Part shown: piece by piece, positions 1-8,856 of the stretch
Layout: every line of letters begins with the position of its first letter
Numbering within the stretch: position 1 is the first letter of the stretch
Source: Granulicella tundricola MP5ACTX9
GTDB taxonomy: Bacteria; Acidobacteriota; Terriglobia; Terriglobales; Acidobacteriaceae
Direction of reading: 5' to 3'
Length of the DNA stretch: 64,000 nucleotides
NCBI RefSeq assembly: GCF_000178975.2
Contig: NC_015064.1
Location: 186,001 to 250,000, forward strand
The notes under the pieces: model-generated
The model's database searches: none
What the model was told of the DNA's origin: nothing
What the model saw: only the letters and a program-made list of their open reading frames with translations
Made by a program: the position numbers and the translations under genes

Positions 1-96
1 TCAAGAGCGAGTGAGAGCTTCTCTCGTTCTTATCGGCTGGGCAGGCTGGCTCTTGAGTTTCGAAGCGGAGAGGAGGAATCCGGCTTCAAGCTTTAG
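1..96 (+). CDS. Possible C-terminal end of a gene running in from the left edge
   Basis: Frame 1 is open from the first base to a TAG at 94-96 and would encode the last 31 residues of a protein entering the window, with an Arg/Ser-rich then acidic tail ending GFKL. It converges on the GGDEF gene, which ends at 149. There is no homology I can recognise and 31 codons may be open by chance. Bases 97-148 show no gene or clear terminator. Confidence 0.25.
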   Translation, partial: SRASESFSRSYRLGRLALEFRSGEEESGFKL

Positions 97-148
97 ACCA
101 TTTGAAGCTGCGGGTGTTTTGTTTGGAATACACCATTCGTGGGGGTGA

Positions 149-3100
149 CTAAGGTTTGGATTCGTTGCGGCGGGTGGCGTCGTCGGCTTCGATGCGGTTT
201 CTACCGGCGTTCTTGGCGGCGTAGAGGGCCTTGTCGGCGCGCTCGAGAAGCTGGGTGAGGGTGGCGTTGGGATCGAACTCAGCGCAGCCGATGCTGAGGG
301 TGATGGCGATGTCCTGTGCGGTGGTCTGAAGGGGTGAGGCGGCGACGGCTTCGCGGATGCGCTCTGCGAGCTGGATGGCCTGGGGGCTGGAGGTTTCTGG
401 GAGCAGGACGATGTACTCTTCGCCGCCGAAGCGGGCGGCGGTATCGGTGGCGCGGAGGGAGGAGGAGATGCGGTCGGCGACCATCTGGATCACGGCGTCC
501 CCGGTGAAGTGGCCCCAGGTGTCGTTGACGAGCTTGAAGTGGTCGATGTCCATGAGAAGGAGGGAGAAGGTTCGTTGAGAACGGCGGGAGCGTAGGTATT
601 CGGCTTCTGCGAGGTCCAGGAAGTGGCGGCGATTGTAGAGGTTGGTGAGGGAGTCACGAATGGCGAGCTGGCCGAGTTTGAGGTTGGCGAGCTCGAGCTG
701 ACGGCTTTTTTCGCTGAGCTCCAGGGTGCGGAGTTCGATCTCCTGCTCCAGGTGCTCGCGACGGTGGTCCAGGACACGGGTGCGGAGCCTGATGAAGACG
801 TAGATGATGCCGAGGGTGAGGAGGACGAGGAGGAGACGGAAAGGGAGGGTCTCGGTCCAGGCGCGGGGTGCGTTGATGGTGAAGGCTGATTCGACGAGGG
901 GCCCCTGGCCAGAGCGGCTGACGGCTCGGACGAGGAGGGTGAAGGTGCCGGGCGGGAGAGCGGAGAAGGTGATGGTATGGAGGCCGGGTGGGAGCTCGGT
1001 CCAGATCTGGTTGTTGGTGTCGGACGCGCTGGAGTTTGGGAGGCCGTCGTTTTCCAGGCCCTGGAGGCGATAAGAGTATCGGGTGCTTTCAGGGCCGGTG
1101 TAGTCGAGGAGTGCGACGTCCGCCTCAAAGCCGCGCTTGCGTGGATCGAGCGAGACGGCGCCGTGCATGGACTGCCAGGCGAGGATGAAGGGGGACTGGT
1201 GGGAGTCTGCCGTGGTGAAGGCGGTCATGACGAGTGGAGCGCGGTAGGTGCGCTGCTCAAGATGGCTGGGCTGTACGGCGAGGAGGCCGTCGGCGCTGCG
1301 GAAGAGGAGGGTTCCGTCGGGGAGGGTGACGGAGCCGAAGAGCTTCTCGGAGGTGCTGCGGAGGCCGTCGCCTGCGGTGTAGGTCTGGACGGTGAGGGTG
1401 TTGGGGTCGATGACGCTGAGGCCGGCGGAGGTGTTGGCCCAGATGCGTCCGTCGAGGCCGAGGGTGACGGTGAGCACTGAGTTGGAGAGGAGGCCCGTGG
1501 AGGTGTCAAGGGTGTGGAAGATGGGGGTTCCGGCGGGGCTCCAGTGGTTGAGGACGGCGAGGCCATTGCCGGTGGTGGCGATCCAGAGACGGCCGTGGGA
1601 GTCTTCAACGAGGGCGCGAACGTTGTCGCCGGGGAGGGTGGCGGGGTTGCCGGGGAGGTGGCGGAAGGAGCGGAAGCGGCCGGTGGCGGGGTCACGGAGA
1701 TCGAGGCCGGCGCGGGTGCTGATCCAGAGGCGGCCATCGCGAGTGAGGAGGAGGTCGCGGACGTCGTTTTCGGAGATGCTGGTGGGATCGCTGGGGTCGT
1801 GGCGGAAGATTTGGCTATGGCCGGTGGTGAGGTCGAGGGCGTAGAGACCGTTGTAGGTTCCGGCCCAGAGGGTGTTGCCGTCGGGACAGAGGGAGCCGAC
1901 GATCTCCTGGTCGATGAGGGGATCGAGGCTGGGGCGGTAGGTATGGGATTTGAGGTCGACGCGGAAGAGGCCGGTGCCCCCGACGTAGACGGTGTCGGGG
2001 GCTGTGGCCTTGATGGCAAGGATCTCGCGGCGGGTGATGAGGCTAGGCGGCAGGCCGGGGGCGGGCTCGATCTTGAGGACGTGGGCGTCCTGGTCCACGG
2101 GGCCGAATTCACCCTGGTCAAAGCCTACCCAGACCTGGCCGTTGACGACGCCGACGCTGCGGACGTCGGTGCCGGAGAATCGGGTGGGGTGGAGGAGAGA
2201 GGGATGGATCTGGAAGATGCCGCCGGCGGCATCATTGATGCGGGCTAAACCATTGTCGGTACCCATCCAGACGACGCCAGAGCTGTCCTTGAAGATGCCG
2301 CGCATGAAGTTGTTATGGAGCGGCGCGGGGGAGGGTGAGTTCTTGACGAAGGAGCGGATAAAGCCGTCCTGGGTGTCGTACGTGACGAGGCCGCCGCCGT
2401 AGGTTGCGATCCAGATCTCTCCGGGGCTGGGCTCGATGAGGCCGCGAACGGTGTGTTCCCCGATCTCCGAGATGGCACCGCTGAGGCCCGGGACCCCGCG
2501 CAGGGAGTGGGACTGGGAGTCGTAGATGGCGATGCCGACGTGGTCGCAGCCTACCCAGAGGCGACCGGAATGGTCTTCCAGAAAGGACCAGACGTAGGGG
2601 CGGGGGCCGATCTCGTGCTCCCCGTCTATACCGAGGATGGGCTGGAAGGTGGAGGAGCCGGCGGGGCGCATGACGACGCCGGGATCGCCTCCGACCCAGA
2701 GGGCACCGTGGGAGTCGAGAAAGAGGGAGAAGACGCGCTTGAGGGTGAATGAGGAGGTGGAGCCGGGGGCGAAGGAGGGGAAGGTCTCGTAGCGTTCCGC
2801 CGCGTTGGTGGCGTTGGGGTTGAAGTGGAAGAGGCCGAACTGGCCTCCGGCCCAGATGCCGCCGTGGCCATCCGAGATAAGGCAATACACGCGGAGGCCT
2901 TTGAGGGCTGCGGGAGCGTCCGGGAGGTCTTCAAAGCTATCGGTCGAGGCCCGGTAGTAGAAGACGCCGTCGGCATCGGAGCCGATCCAGAGATCGCCGT
3001 TGGGCGCGGGGAGGAGGACGCGGACGTTGTTGTCGCGGAGGGATGTGGGTTGGGCGGGGTCGTGGGTGTAGGAGCGGAGCTGATAGCCGTCAAAGCGCGA

Positions 3101-3436
3101 CAGGCCGCCGTAGGTTGCGATCCAGATGTAGCCGGCGGTGTCCTGGGTGAAGCTATAGATGGACTGGTGGGGGAGGCCATCCTTGGTGTTGAGGGTGTCG
3201 AACTCCAGGTCCGCGATGCGTTCCAGGTTCTGGGAGCTGAGAAAAGAGCTCTGCTGGGCGGCAGCCGGACGGGATGGAGTTGCGAGCAGGAACGCGAGGA
3301 GTGCGACGAAGGTCAGGAGTCGGCAGAGGCGGGTATCGCCTGGGGCAGAGTGCTCGCTGCGAATTATCAAGGCCGACGGGCCTTGAATGGCTACATCGGG
3401 AGCGAACTGGGGCCAGTACATGGTGGATGACACCAT
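149..3436 (-). CDS. Periplasmic beta-propeller sensor with GGDEF diguanylate cyclase
   Basis: 1095 aa hybrid sensor that should make cyclic di-GMP in response to an extracytoplasmic cue. A hydrophobic signal lies at about residues 38-60. It is followed by about thirteen propeller repeats of the type GxxWIGTxxGL (two-component-regulator propeller), a Y_Y_Y-like beta domain, one membrane helix near residue 870 (FRLLLVLLTLGIIYVF) and a short coiled coil. The C-terminal GGDEF domain has an active signature GGEEY near 1003 and an RATD sequence five residues upstream that fits the RxxD inhibitory I-site. This is the architecture of the hybrid sensors used by Bacteroidetes for glycan sensing, but with a cyclase as output instead of a kinase and AraC domain. 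The start is uncertain: M1 or M6 leave a long n-region before the signal. The ligand cannot be inferred. Confidence 0.9.
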   Translation of the reverse strand: MVSSTMYWPQFAPDVAIQGPSALIIRSEHSAPGDTRLCRLLTFVALLAFLLATPSRPAAAQQSSFLSSQNLERIADLEFDTLNTKDGLPHQSIYSFTQDTAGYIWIATYGGLSRFDGYQLRSYTHDPAQPTSLRDNNVRVLLPAPNGDLWIGSDADGVFYYRASTDSFEDLPDAPAALKGLRVYCLISDGHGGIWAGGQFGLFHFNPNATNAAERYETFPSFAPGSTSSFTLKRVFSLFLDSHGALWVGGDPGVVMRPAGSSTFQPILGIDGEHEIGPRPYVWSFLEDHSGRLWVGCDHVGIAIYDSQSHSLRGVPGLSGAISEIGEHTVRGLIEPSPGEIWIATYGGGLVTYDTQDGFIRSFVKNSPSPAPLHNNFMRGIFKDSSGVVWMGTDNGLARINDAAGGIFQIHPSLLHPTRFSGTDVRSVGVVNGQVWVGFDQGEFGPVDQDAHVLKIEPAPGLPPSLITRREILAIKATAPDTVYVGGTGLFRVDLKSHTYRPSLDPLIDQEIVGSLCPDGNTLWAGTYNGLYALDLTTGHSQIFRHDPSDPTSISENDVRDLLLTRDGRLWISTRAGLDLRDPATGRFRSFRHLPGNPATLPGDNVRALVEDSHGRLWIATTGNGLAVLNHWSPAGTPIFHTLDTSTGLLSNSVLTVTLGLDGRIWANTSAGLSVIDPNTLTVQTYTAGDGLRSTSEKLFGSVTLPDGTLLFRSADGLLAVQPSHLEQRTYRAPLVMTAFTTADSHQSPFILAWQSMHGAVSLDPRKRGFEADVALLDYTGPESTRYSYRLQGLENDGLPNSSASDTNNQIWTELPPGLHTITFSALPPGTFTLLVRAVSRSGQGPLVESAFTINAPRAWTETLPFRLLLVLLTLGIIYVFIRLRTRVLDHRREHLEQEIELRTLELSEKSRQLELANLKLGQLAIRDSLTNLYNRRHFLDLAEAEYLRSRRSQRTFSLLLMDIDHFKLVNDTWGHFTGDAVIQMVADRISSSLRATDTAARFGGEEYIVLLPETSSPQAIQLAERIREAVAASPLQTTAQDIAITLSIGCAEFDPNATLTQLLERADKALYAAKNAGRNRIEADDATRRNESKP

Positions 3437-3519
3437 GTTAGCGGCAAGGGAGCGAGGAGGGGAGTGCCTTTTCGGTGAATTGATGCGGGAACGTGTCTGT
3501 GCTACGTGCGTCTCGGTGG

Positions 3520-4746
3520 CTAGGTGCGGCTCAGCTCCTTTTCTGTCCTGAAGACGGTTTGCGCTCTAAGGGCGATTGCGTGATCGAGGATGCGGCCGGC
3601 GAAGACTTGCTTGGAGGCCGGTTCGAGGGAGATGGTTTGGGTGCCGGTGAGGAAGAGACCGGCGTTGGAGTCGGAGTCGAAGCCGAGGCCGGGGAGAGAG
3701 ACGTCGTTGGCGACGATGGCGTCTGCACCCTTGCGTTGGAGCTTGGCGCGGGCGTTTTCTTCGAGGGACTCGGTCTCGGCGGCGAAGGCGATGACCAGGG
3801 TACCGGGGCGGCGATTGGCGACGACGTGGGCGACGATATCTTCCGTCGGCTCAAGCTCGATGGTCAACGGGCCGTTGCGGCGGAGCTTATTGAGGGCGAC
3901 TTCGCGGAGGCGGAAGTCGGCTACGGCTGCTGCTGCGATGACGATCGTGGCTTGGGGGAGTTGGGCGAGGACTGCGGATTGCATTTCGTGGGCGGTGTCG
4001 ACACGGATTAGGGTTGCGGATTGCGGGGCGGGAAGCGGCGAGGCGGTGACGAGGATGACCTTTGCGCCACGGGCCGCGGCGGACTCGGCGAGGGCGTGGC
4101 CCATCTTGCCGCTGGAGCGGTTGCCGAGGAAGCGGACGGGGTCAAGCGGCTCACGGGTGCCGCCGGCGGTAATGAGGATGGTCTCGCCGGCCAGGTCATG
4201 ACGTGGGTGGAGGAGGTTGAGGACCTCGGTGGCGATGGTTTCGACCGAGGCGAGGCGGCCGCTGCCGGTCATGCCGCAGGCCAGGTAACCTGCGACGGGT
4301 TCGACGATGGTAGTGCCGCGTTCCTTGAGGGTGCGGAGGTTGGCCCGGGTGGCGGGGTGATTCCACATGTTGACGTTCATCGCGGGGGCGAGCAGGACGG
4401 GTGCGGTGTTGGCGAGGTAGGCCGTGGTGAGGAAGTCGTCTGCGAGGCCGTGGGCGAACTTTGCCATGAGGTTGGCGGTGGCGGGGGCTATGACGAAGGC
4501 GTCGATGTGCTGGACGGCGGAGATGTGTTCGATTTCGAAGGATTCTGAGGGCGCGTCCGTGGGCTGCCAGAGAGAGGTGAGGACGGGGTGGCCGGTGAGG
4601 GCGGCGAAGGTGAGGGGCGTGATGAAGCGCTCGGCGGAGGCGGTCATGGCGACCTGCACGTCCACACCCGCCTGCTGGAGGGTGCGGACGAGCTCCGCAG
4701 CTTTATAAGCCGCTATGCCTCCGGAGACGCCGAGGAGGATCTTCAT
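3520..4746 (-). CDS. coaBC: Bifunctional phosphopantothenoylcysteine synthetase/decarboxylase
   Basis: 408 aa fusion catalysing two steps of coenzyme A synthesis: CTP-dependent ligation of cysteine to 4'-phosphopantothenate (CoaB) and FMN-dependent decarboxylation (CoaC). The CoaC half starts with the flavoprotein motif GVSGGIAAYKAAELV, and has the conserved His region (IEHISAVQHID), the PAMNVNMW motif and the substrate-flap Cys (ACGMTGSGRLA). The CoaB half carries ITAGGTREPLDPVR, NRSSGKMG, and Lys-rich KLRRNG and KLQRKGADAIVAND. An upstream in-frame extension of 33 codons is open, but homology begins exactly at MKILLGVSGG, so the start is set at 4746. Its ATG overlaps the panC stop by 4 nt (ATGA), implying translational coupling in a panB-panC-coaBC transcript. 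Confidence 0.96.
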   Translation of the reverse strand: MKILLGVSGGIAAYKAAELVRTLQQAGVDVQVAMTASAERFITPLTFAALTGHPVLTSLWQPTDAPSESFEIEHISAVQHIDAFVIAPATANLMAKFAHGLADDFLTTAYLANTAPVLLAPAMNVNMWNHPATRANLRTLKERGTTIVEPVAGYLACGMTGSGRLASVETIATEVLNLLHPRHDLAGETILITAGGTREPLDPVRFLGNRSSGKMGHALAESAAARGAKVILVTASPLPAPQSATLIRVDTAHEMQSAVLAQLPQATIVIAAAAVADFRLREVALNKLRRNGPLTIELEPTEDIVAHVVANRRPGTLVIAFAAETESLEENARAKLQRKGADAIVANDVSLPGLGFDSDSNAGLFLTGTQTISLEPASKQVFAGRILDHAIALRAQTVFRTEKELSRT

Positions 4747-5660
4747 GCGTGGGCTTCCGTGCGTGCTGGCTTGAGTGTCGGTGGGGAGGGTAAGGTGGGC
4801 GGGCTGAGGAGGAGGTTGTCGATGAGGCGGGTTTCGCCGACCCATGCGGCTACGGCGAGGAGCGCTCCGTCGCGGATGTGGGCCAAGGGTTCTAGGGTGT
4901 CGGGGTGGACGACTTCGGCGTAGTCGACGCGGACGCCGAGGTCTCCATGGAGGAGGCTGAGCATGGCTTCACGCAGAGCTTCCGCGGTGGGGCTGCCGTG
5001 GCTGGCGATGAGGCGTGCGGTCTCAAGCGCGCGTGAGAGGGTGAGGGCGTGGGTGCGCTCCTGGGGGGTGAGGAAGCTGTTGCGGGAGCTGAGGGCGAGG
5101 CCGTCGGCATCGCGGACGGTGGGGCAGACGACGATGCGGAGGGGGAAGTCGAGGTCACGGACCATGGCGCGGAGGACGGCGACCTGTACGGCATCCTTGG
5201 CGCCGAAGAAGGCGAGGTCCGGGCCGACGATGTGGAAGAGCTTGGCGACGACGGTGGCGACGGCGCGGAAGTGGCCGGGGCGGGAGAGACCGTCGAGGCG
5301 GTCGCTGATCTCAGGAACTTCAACGTGGGTGGAGACGATGGTGGCGGCGATGCCGTTGGGGTACATCTCCCGGGCGGAGGGGACGAAGACGAGATCTACG
5401 CCTTCCTGCTCGAGGAGGGCGAGGTCGGCTTCGAGGGTGCGGGGGTAGCGGTCGAGATCCTCACCGGGTGCGAACTGGGTGGGATTGACGAAGATGGAGA
5501 CGACGACGGTGCCGCACTGCTGGCTGGCGGCGCGGACGAGCGAGAGATGGCCCTCATGAAGAGCGCCCATGGTGGGGACGAGGCCGATGGGCGCGTTCGA
5601 GGCCAAGCGGGCGGCAGTGGTGGCTTGCCGCATGTCTGCGATGGTTTTGAGGATCTGCAT
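4743..5660 (-). CDS. panC: Pantoate--beta-alanine ligase (pantothenate synthetase)
   Basis: 305 aa, usual length for the family. It condenses D-pantoate with beta-alanine using ATP, through a pantoyl-adenylate, to give pantothenate in the cytosol. The class-I-tRNA-synthetase-like HxGH signature is at residues 34-37 (PTMGALHEGHLSLVRAA), followed by FVNPTQF, the pantoate-binding loop GLSRPGHFRAVATVVAKLF and the KMSKS-equivalent LSSRNSFL. It lies 42 nt after panB and overlaps coaBC by 4 nt. The aspartate decarboxylase PanD that supplies beta-alanine is not in the window. Residues after about 275 are a short Pro/Thr-rich tail. Confidence 0.97.
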   Translation of the reverse strand: MQILKTIADMRQATTAARLASNAPIGLVPTMGALHEGHLSLVRAASQQCGTVVVSIFVNPTQFAPGEDLDRYPRTLEADLALLEQEGVDLVFVPSAREMYPNGIAATIVSTHVEVPEISDRLDGLSRPGHFRAVATVVAKLFHIVGPDLAFFGAKDAVQVAVLRAMVRDLDFPLRIVVCPTVRDADGLALSSRNSFLTPQERTHALTLSRALETARLIASHGSPTAEALREAMLSLLHGDLGVRVDYAEVVHPDTLEPLAHIRDGALLAVAAWVGETRLIDNLLLSPPTLPSPPTLKPARTEAHA

Positions 5661-5702
5661 GAGTGCTGGTCTGCCTTCTCGTGGTGGACTTTGATTCCCT
5701 AC

Positions 5703-6590
5703 TTACCTCGTGATGGTTTCTGCGAGGTGCTCGGCTACTTCTATGGGGAGGTGGTAGCTTTCGGCGTCGTTGGGGAAGGAATGGTCTTGCACGGCAGATT
5801 GGAAGTGCTGAAGGCCTTCGCGCATGAGTGCGCCGGCATCGGCGAAGCGCCGGACGAATTTTGCTCCGGGCGAAAAGGTGAGATTGAAGAGGTCGTGGAA
5901 GACGAGGATCTGGCCGTCGCAGTCGGGGCCTGCGCCGATGCCGATGACGGGGATGCCGGCGGCTGCGGTGATGCGCGCGGCGACCTCCCTGGGGATGCCT
6001 TCAAGGACGAGTGCGATGGCTCCCGCGCCTTCGATGGCGGCTGCGTCTGCGAGGAGCGATTCGATGGCGGGGATGCTGCGGCCCTGGACCTTGTAACCGC
6101 CCATGCGGTTGAGGGATTGGGGGGTGAGGCCGATGTGGCCGACGACGGGGATTTCGGCGCGGGTGAGCTGTTCTATGAGGGATGCGCGGGTTGCGCCGCC
6201 TTCGATCTTGACGGCTTCGGCTCCGGCTTCCTTGACGAAGCGGATGGCGTTGGCGACGGCGGCTTCGGGGGTGGTGTGATAGCTGCCGAAGGGCATGTCG
6301 ACGACGAGGAGGGCGTGGCGGACTGCGCGGCGGACTGCGCGGGCGTGATGGAGCATCTCGTCCACGGTGATGGGGAGGGTGGAGTCGTAGCCGAGGGCGA
6401 CCATGGCGAGGGAGTCGCCGACGAGGATGAGGTCGATGCCTGCTTCGTCGACGAGTCGCGCGGAGGGGTAGTCGTATGCGGTGAGGGCGGTGATGGGTTG
6501 GTGAGAGCGCTTGCGGTCGAGGAGGGTTTGCGGGGTGACTTTTTGCGCGGAGGGTTCACGCGCGGCGGTACGAGGCTGGGTGACGCTCAT
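5703..6590 (-). CDS. panB: 3-methyl-2-oxobutanoate hydroxymethyltransferase (ketopantoate hydroxymethyltransferase)
   Basis: 295 aa TIM-barrel enzyme transferring the hydroxymethyl group of methylene-tetrahydrofolate to 2-ketoisovalerate, the first committed step to pantothenate. Motifs are TALTAYDYPSARLVDEAG, LILVGDSLAMVALGY, the Mg-binding VVDMPFGSY, VKIEGG, GHIGLTPQS and GIGAGPDCDGQILVFHD, including the catalytic Glu in VLEGIP. The reading frame stays open for another 128 codons upstream, but that part has no domain character. The start at 6590 (MSVTQPR) has a GGAG sequence 8 nt upstream and gives the family length. It is first in a panB-panC-coaBC operon, with a TATACT -10-like box at 6648-6653 on the minus strand. 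Confidence 0.96.
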   Translation of the reverse strand: MSVTQPRTAAREPSAQKVTPQTLLDRKRSHQPITALTAYDYPSARLVDEAGIDLILVGDSLAMVALGYDSTLPITVDEMLHHARAVRRAVRHALLVVDMPFGSYHTTPEAAVANAIRFVKEAGAEAVKIEGGATRASLIEQLTRAEIPVVGHIGLTPQSLNRMGGYKVQGRSIPAIESLLADAAAIEGAGAIALVLEGIPREVAARITAAAGIPVIGIGAGPDCDGQILVFHDLFNLTFSPGAKFVRRFADAGALMREGLQHFQSAVQDHSFPNDAESYHLPIEVAEHLAETITR

Positions 6591-6627
6591 CTTTTGTTCT
6601 CCAGTGCCCTTCCGTTTTAGTGCGCGG

Positions 6628-6656
6628 ATACGGCCCGTATGCAAACCAGTATACGG
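6628..6656. promoter_or_regulatory. Triple ATACGG inverted/direct repeat between panB and the PHP gene
   Basis: ATACGG occurs at 6628-6633, inverted (CCGTAT) at 6635-6640, and again direct at 6651-6656. The first two form a 13-bp palindrome with one central base. The third copy overlaps a minus-strand TATACT at 6648-6653 that could be the panB -10. The arrangement looks like an operator in this 208-bp divergent spacer. The regulator is unknown. Confidence 0.4.
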
Positions 6657-6798
6657 CGGTTGGGGGTGGGATGTAACTCCGGCGGCACACTGCACAGTTA
6701 ATTGAGCAGGTGTTCTTACTCCCGTTACCGTCTGTTTGCAGAAGGCGGGCCATACTATCGGCGTATCCAGAAGACTTAGCACGGGAGGATGTCTCGTT

Positions 6799-7980
6799 AT
6801 GCAGCCACAGTCTGGACCGCAGTCCAAGGTTTCGTACATCTGGGAAGAGTCGATGGCGACGTTGCCGTACAGTGCGGGCGTCTCGCTGCACAGCCATACG
6901 AGCGTGTCCGAAGAAAGCCTGACGTTCATCCATAAGATGGGCACGGAGATGGCGGTGTTCGCTCCGCTGTTCAAGCGCTATGAGAAGCGCGCGGCGGAGC
7001 TGTACGGGCTGAAGCTGGACTTCCTGAAGGGCAACTGGCGGCCGCCGCTGGTACCTCGAATGGCGTATGAGGTGGAACGGAAACAGATTGCGCGGCTGGG
7101 GCTGGATGCGCATGTTTCGATCACGGATCATGACACGATCGAGGCTTGCCTGTTGCTGAGGACGCTGCCGGTGGCGCGGCGAATTCCGATGTCGGTGGAG
7201 TGGAGTGCGCCGTATGGCACGACGTGCTTCCACATGGGGATTCATAACCTGCCGAGCGCGGACGCGGCGGGATGGATGGAGCGGTTTGCGCGGTTTACGG
7301 AGGCTCCGTCCGATGAGGTGCTGCATGGCATGTTCGCGGAGCTTCATGCGATTCCGCAGGTGCTGATCGTGCTGAATCATCCGCTGTGGGATCTATATGC
7401 GATCGGGCAGAAGGCGCATGAGGCGGAGTTGGAGCGGTTCCTGACGGTGAATGGCGAGTTCATGCATGCGCTGGAGTTGAACGGGCTTCGTCATGCCAAG
7501 GAGAATCGCGATGTGATGCGGTTGGCGCGGCGTTGGTCGCAGGTGGTGATCTCAGGCGGGGATCGTCATGGGCTGGAGCCGAACGCGAATATCAACCTGA
7601 CGAACGCGACGAGCTTCAATGAGTTCGTGCATGAGATCCGCGTGGAGCGGAAGAGCCACGTGCTGTTCATGGAGCAGTACAAGAAGCCCTGGGAGCAGAG
7701 GATTACGGACTCGACCATTGATGCGATCACGGACTATCCGCAGTTTGCGCAGGGCTGGCAGCGTTGGGATGAACGTGCGTTTCATCCGGATGCGGATGGG
7801 GTGATGCGGCCGATGTCTGAGCTGTGGGTTGGAGGACGGCCGCCTCGGGCTTTGATGGTGTCGATTCAGATTGTGCGGCTGTTGCGGCATCGGACGTTCT
7901 CGATGTGGCTGAGCCTGGCTTTTCCGGGGGTGAACCGGGTGGGCGTTGAGCGGGAGATTGTGCCGGACTTGAGCGTCTAA
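6799..7980 (+). CDS. PHP-domain protein (predicted metal-dependent phosphoesterase)
   Basis: 393 aa. The N-terminal part contains two hallmarks of the PHP fold: VSLHSHTSVSEE, the HxH metal site, and VSITDHDTIEA, the DHD site. Further His clusters (CFHMGIHNLP, VLNHPLWD and SGGDRHG) provide likely metal ligands. PHP proteins hydrolyse phosphate esters such as histidinol phosphate, oligonucleotides or nucleoside bisphosphates, and the substrate here cannot be named. There is no signal peptide, so it is probably cytosolic. The start at MQPQSG is chosen because GGGAGGA lies 9 nt upstream; the frame is open for 21 codons before it. The insert between the two PHP motifs is long (about 90 residues), so this is not a standard HisK or YciV protein. 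It is divergent from panB. Confidence 0.75.
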   Translation: MQPQSGPQSKVSYIWEESMATLPYSAGVSLHSHTSVSEESLTFIHKMGTEMAVFAPLFKRYEKRAAELYGLKLDFLKGNWRPPLVPRMAYEVERKQIARLGLDAHVSITDHDTIEACLLLRTLPVARRIPMSVEWSAPYGTTCFHMGIHNLPSADAAGWMERFARFTEAPSDEVLHGMFAELHAIPQVLIVLNHPLWDLYAIGQKAHEAELERFLTVNGEFMHALELNGLRHAKENRDVMRLARRWSQVVISGGDRHGLEPNANINLTNATSFNEFVHEIRVERKSHVLFMEQYKKPWEQRITDSTIDAITDYPQFAQGWQRWDERAFHPDADGVMRPMSELWVGGRPPRALMVSIQIVRLLRHRTFSMWLSLAFPGVNRVGVEREIVPDLSV

Positions 7981-8001
7981 ATTCTTAGAGCATCCCGTAG
8001 G

Positions 8002-8856
8002 TCACAACCCAGGTAGTGTGGAGTAGGTCTCGAGAACCGCGGATGCCTTCCACACCCTTCCGATTTCGCTTGCCTTATCTATCGAGCCTGCATAAATACC
8101 TACAAACCGATCCGTTGTCATAGCTCCCCCTACACTGATGCTGAATGACCCATTCACATCTGTGAAGCCGCCGATTCGCCTGGCGTAAACAGGAGATCCC
8201 GACATCCCCTGACGGCCTATACAATCTACAAGTATTTGTGGGTGTCCTTCATAATCAATGTCTGGGTCGCTCGCAATAGACCCGGATTTCCATATGGGAA
8301 GTCCATCTAATTGGCCGTTGCCAAAAGGAAAACCTACGATAGACACCGGACTCGTTGGAAACAGCGGAATCTGAGTATTCCTAATTGCCAAGTCTAGAGG
8401 GTAAGTCGCTATACACAAGAGGCTTTCATCGTAGAAACTTGTTAGACGCAGAAAAGCAATATCGATCTGCTTCCCCACAGGATGCTCAATCCAAAGCGGT
8501 CTATCGTCTTCGCTTCGGAGGCGCTCCTTAATAGCGGTCCAGCGTCCTAAATGACCTCTCACATGATGGAGTATCGAGATAGAATCTGGCACTAAACCAT
8601 CTGAGTGAGACGGTTGGTCATTCCAGATATTTAGACCGCTGACAACATGCTGGTTTGTGACAAGGTAATGCACATTGTTTTTCAGGACCACAAATCCGGT
8701 GGCAATTCCTAAATGCCTACCCCTGCAATACGTCCGTAAAAGAAGAGAATGTGTACTTATGGGATCAATACGTTGCATCGTAAAGAGTGTACTGCCCATT
8801 TCAATAAGCTGAATGCCATTTCTTATTCCACGTTGTGCTTTGTCACCATCTATCAA
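8002..8856 (-). CDS. Trypsin-like serine protease, probably horizontally acquired
   Basis: 284 aa of the chymotrypsin/trypsin-like fold (S1, Trypsin_2 style). The likely triad is His70 (VTNQHVVSG), Asp132 (IDIAFLRL) and Ser219 (RQGMSGSPV). No signal peptide is apparent, so it may act inside the cell. The first possible start is a TTG at 8856 overlapping the stop region of the glycosyltransferase; an ATG at 8799 (MGSTLF) is the alternative. The DNA is clearly more AT-rich than its neighbours (26 G+C of 60 in line 8641-8700) and its codon use is different, pointing to recent transfer. Similar stand-alone proteases occur in defence islands, but no partner gene is seen here. Confidence 0.75.
   Translation of the reverse strand: MIDGDKAQRGIRNGIQLIEMGSTLFTMQRIDPISTHSLLLRTYCRGRHLGIATGFVVLKNNVHYLVTNQHVVSGLNIWNDQPSHSDGLVPDSISILHHVRGHLGRWTAIKERLRSEDDRPLWIEHPVGKQIDIAFLRLTSFYDESLLCIATYPLDLAIRNTQIPLFPTSPVSIVGFPFGNGQLDGLPIWKSGSIASDPDIDYEGHPQILVDCIGRQGMSGSPVYARRIGGFTDVNGSFSISVGGAMTTDRFVGIYAGSIDKASEIGRVWKASAVLETYSTLPGL

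Noticed and set aside
5049..6620. A 523-codon open frame on the plus strand across panC and panB
   Set aside because: It is antisense to two well-recognised enzymes, has a Gly/Asp/Glu-dominated composition typical of shadow frames in high-GC DNA, and has no recognisable domain.
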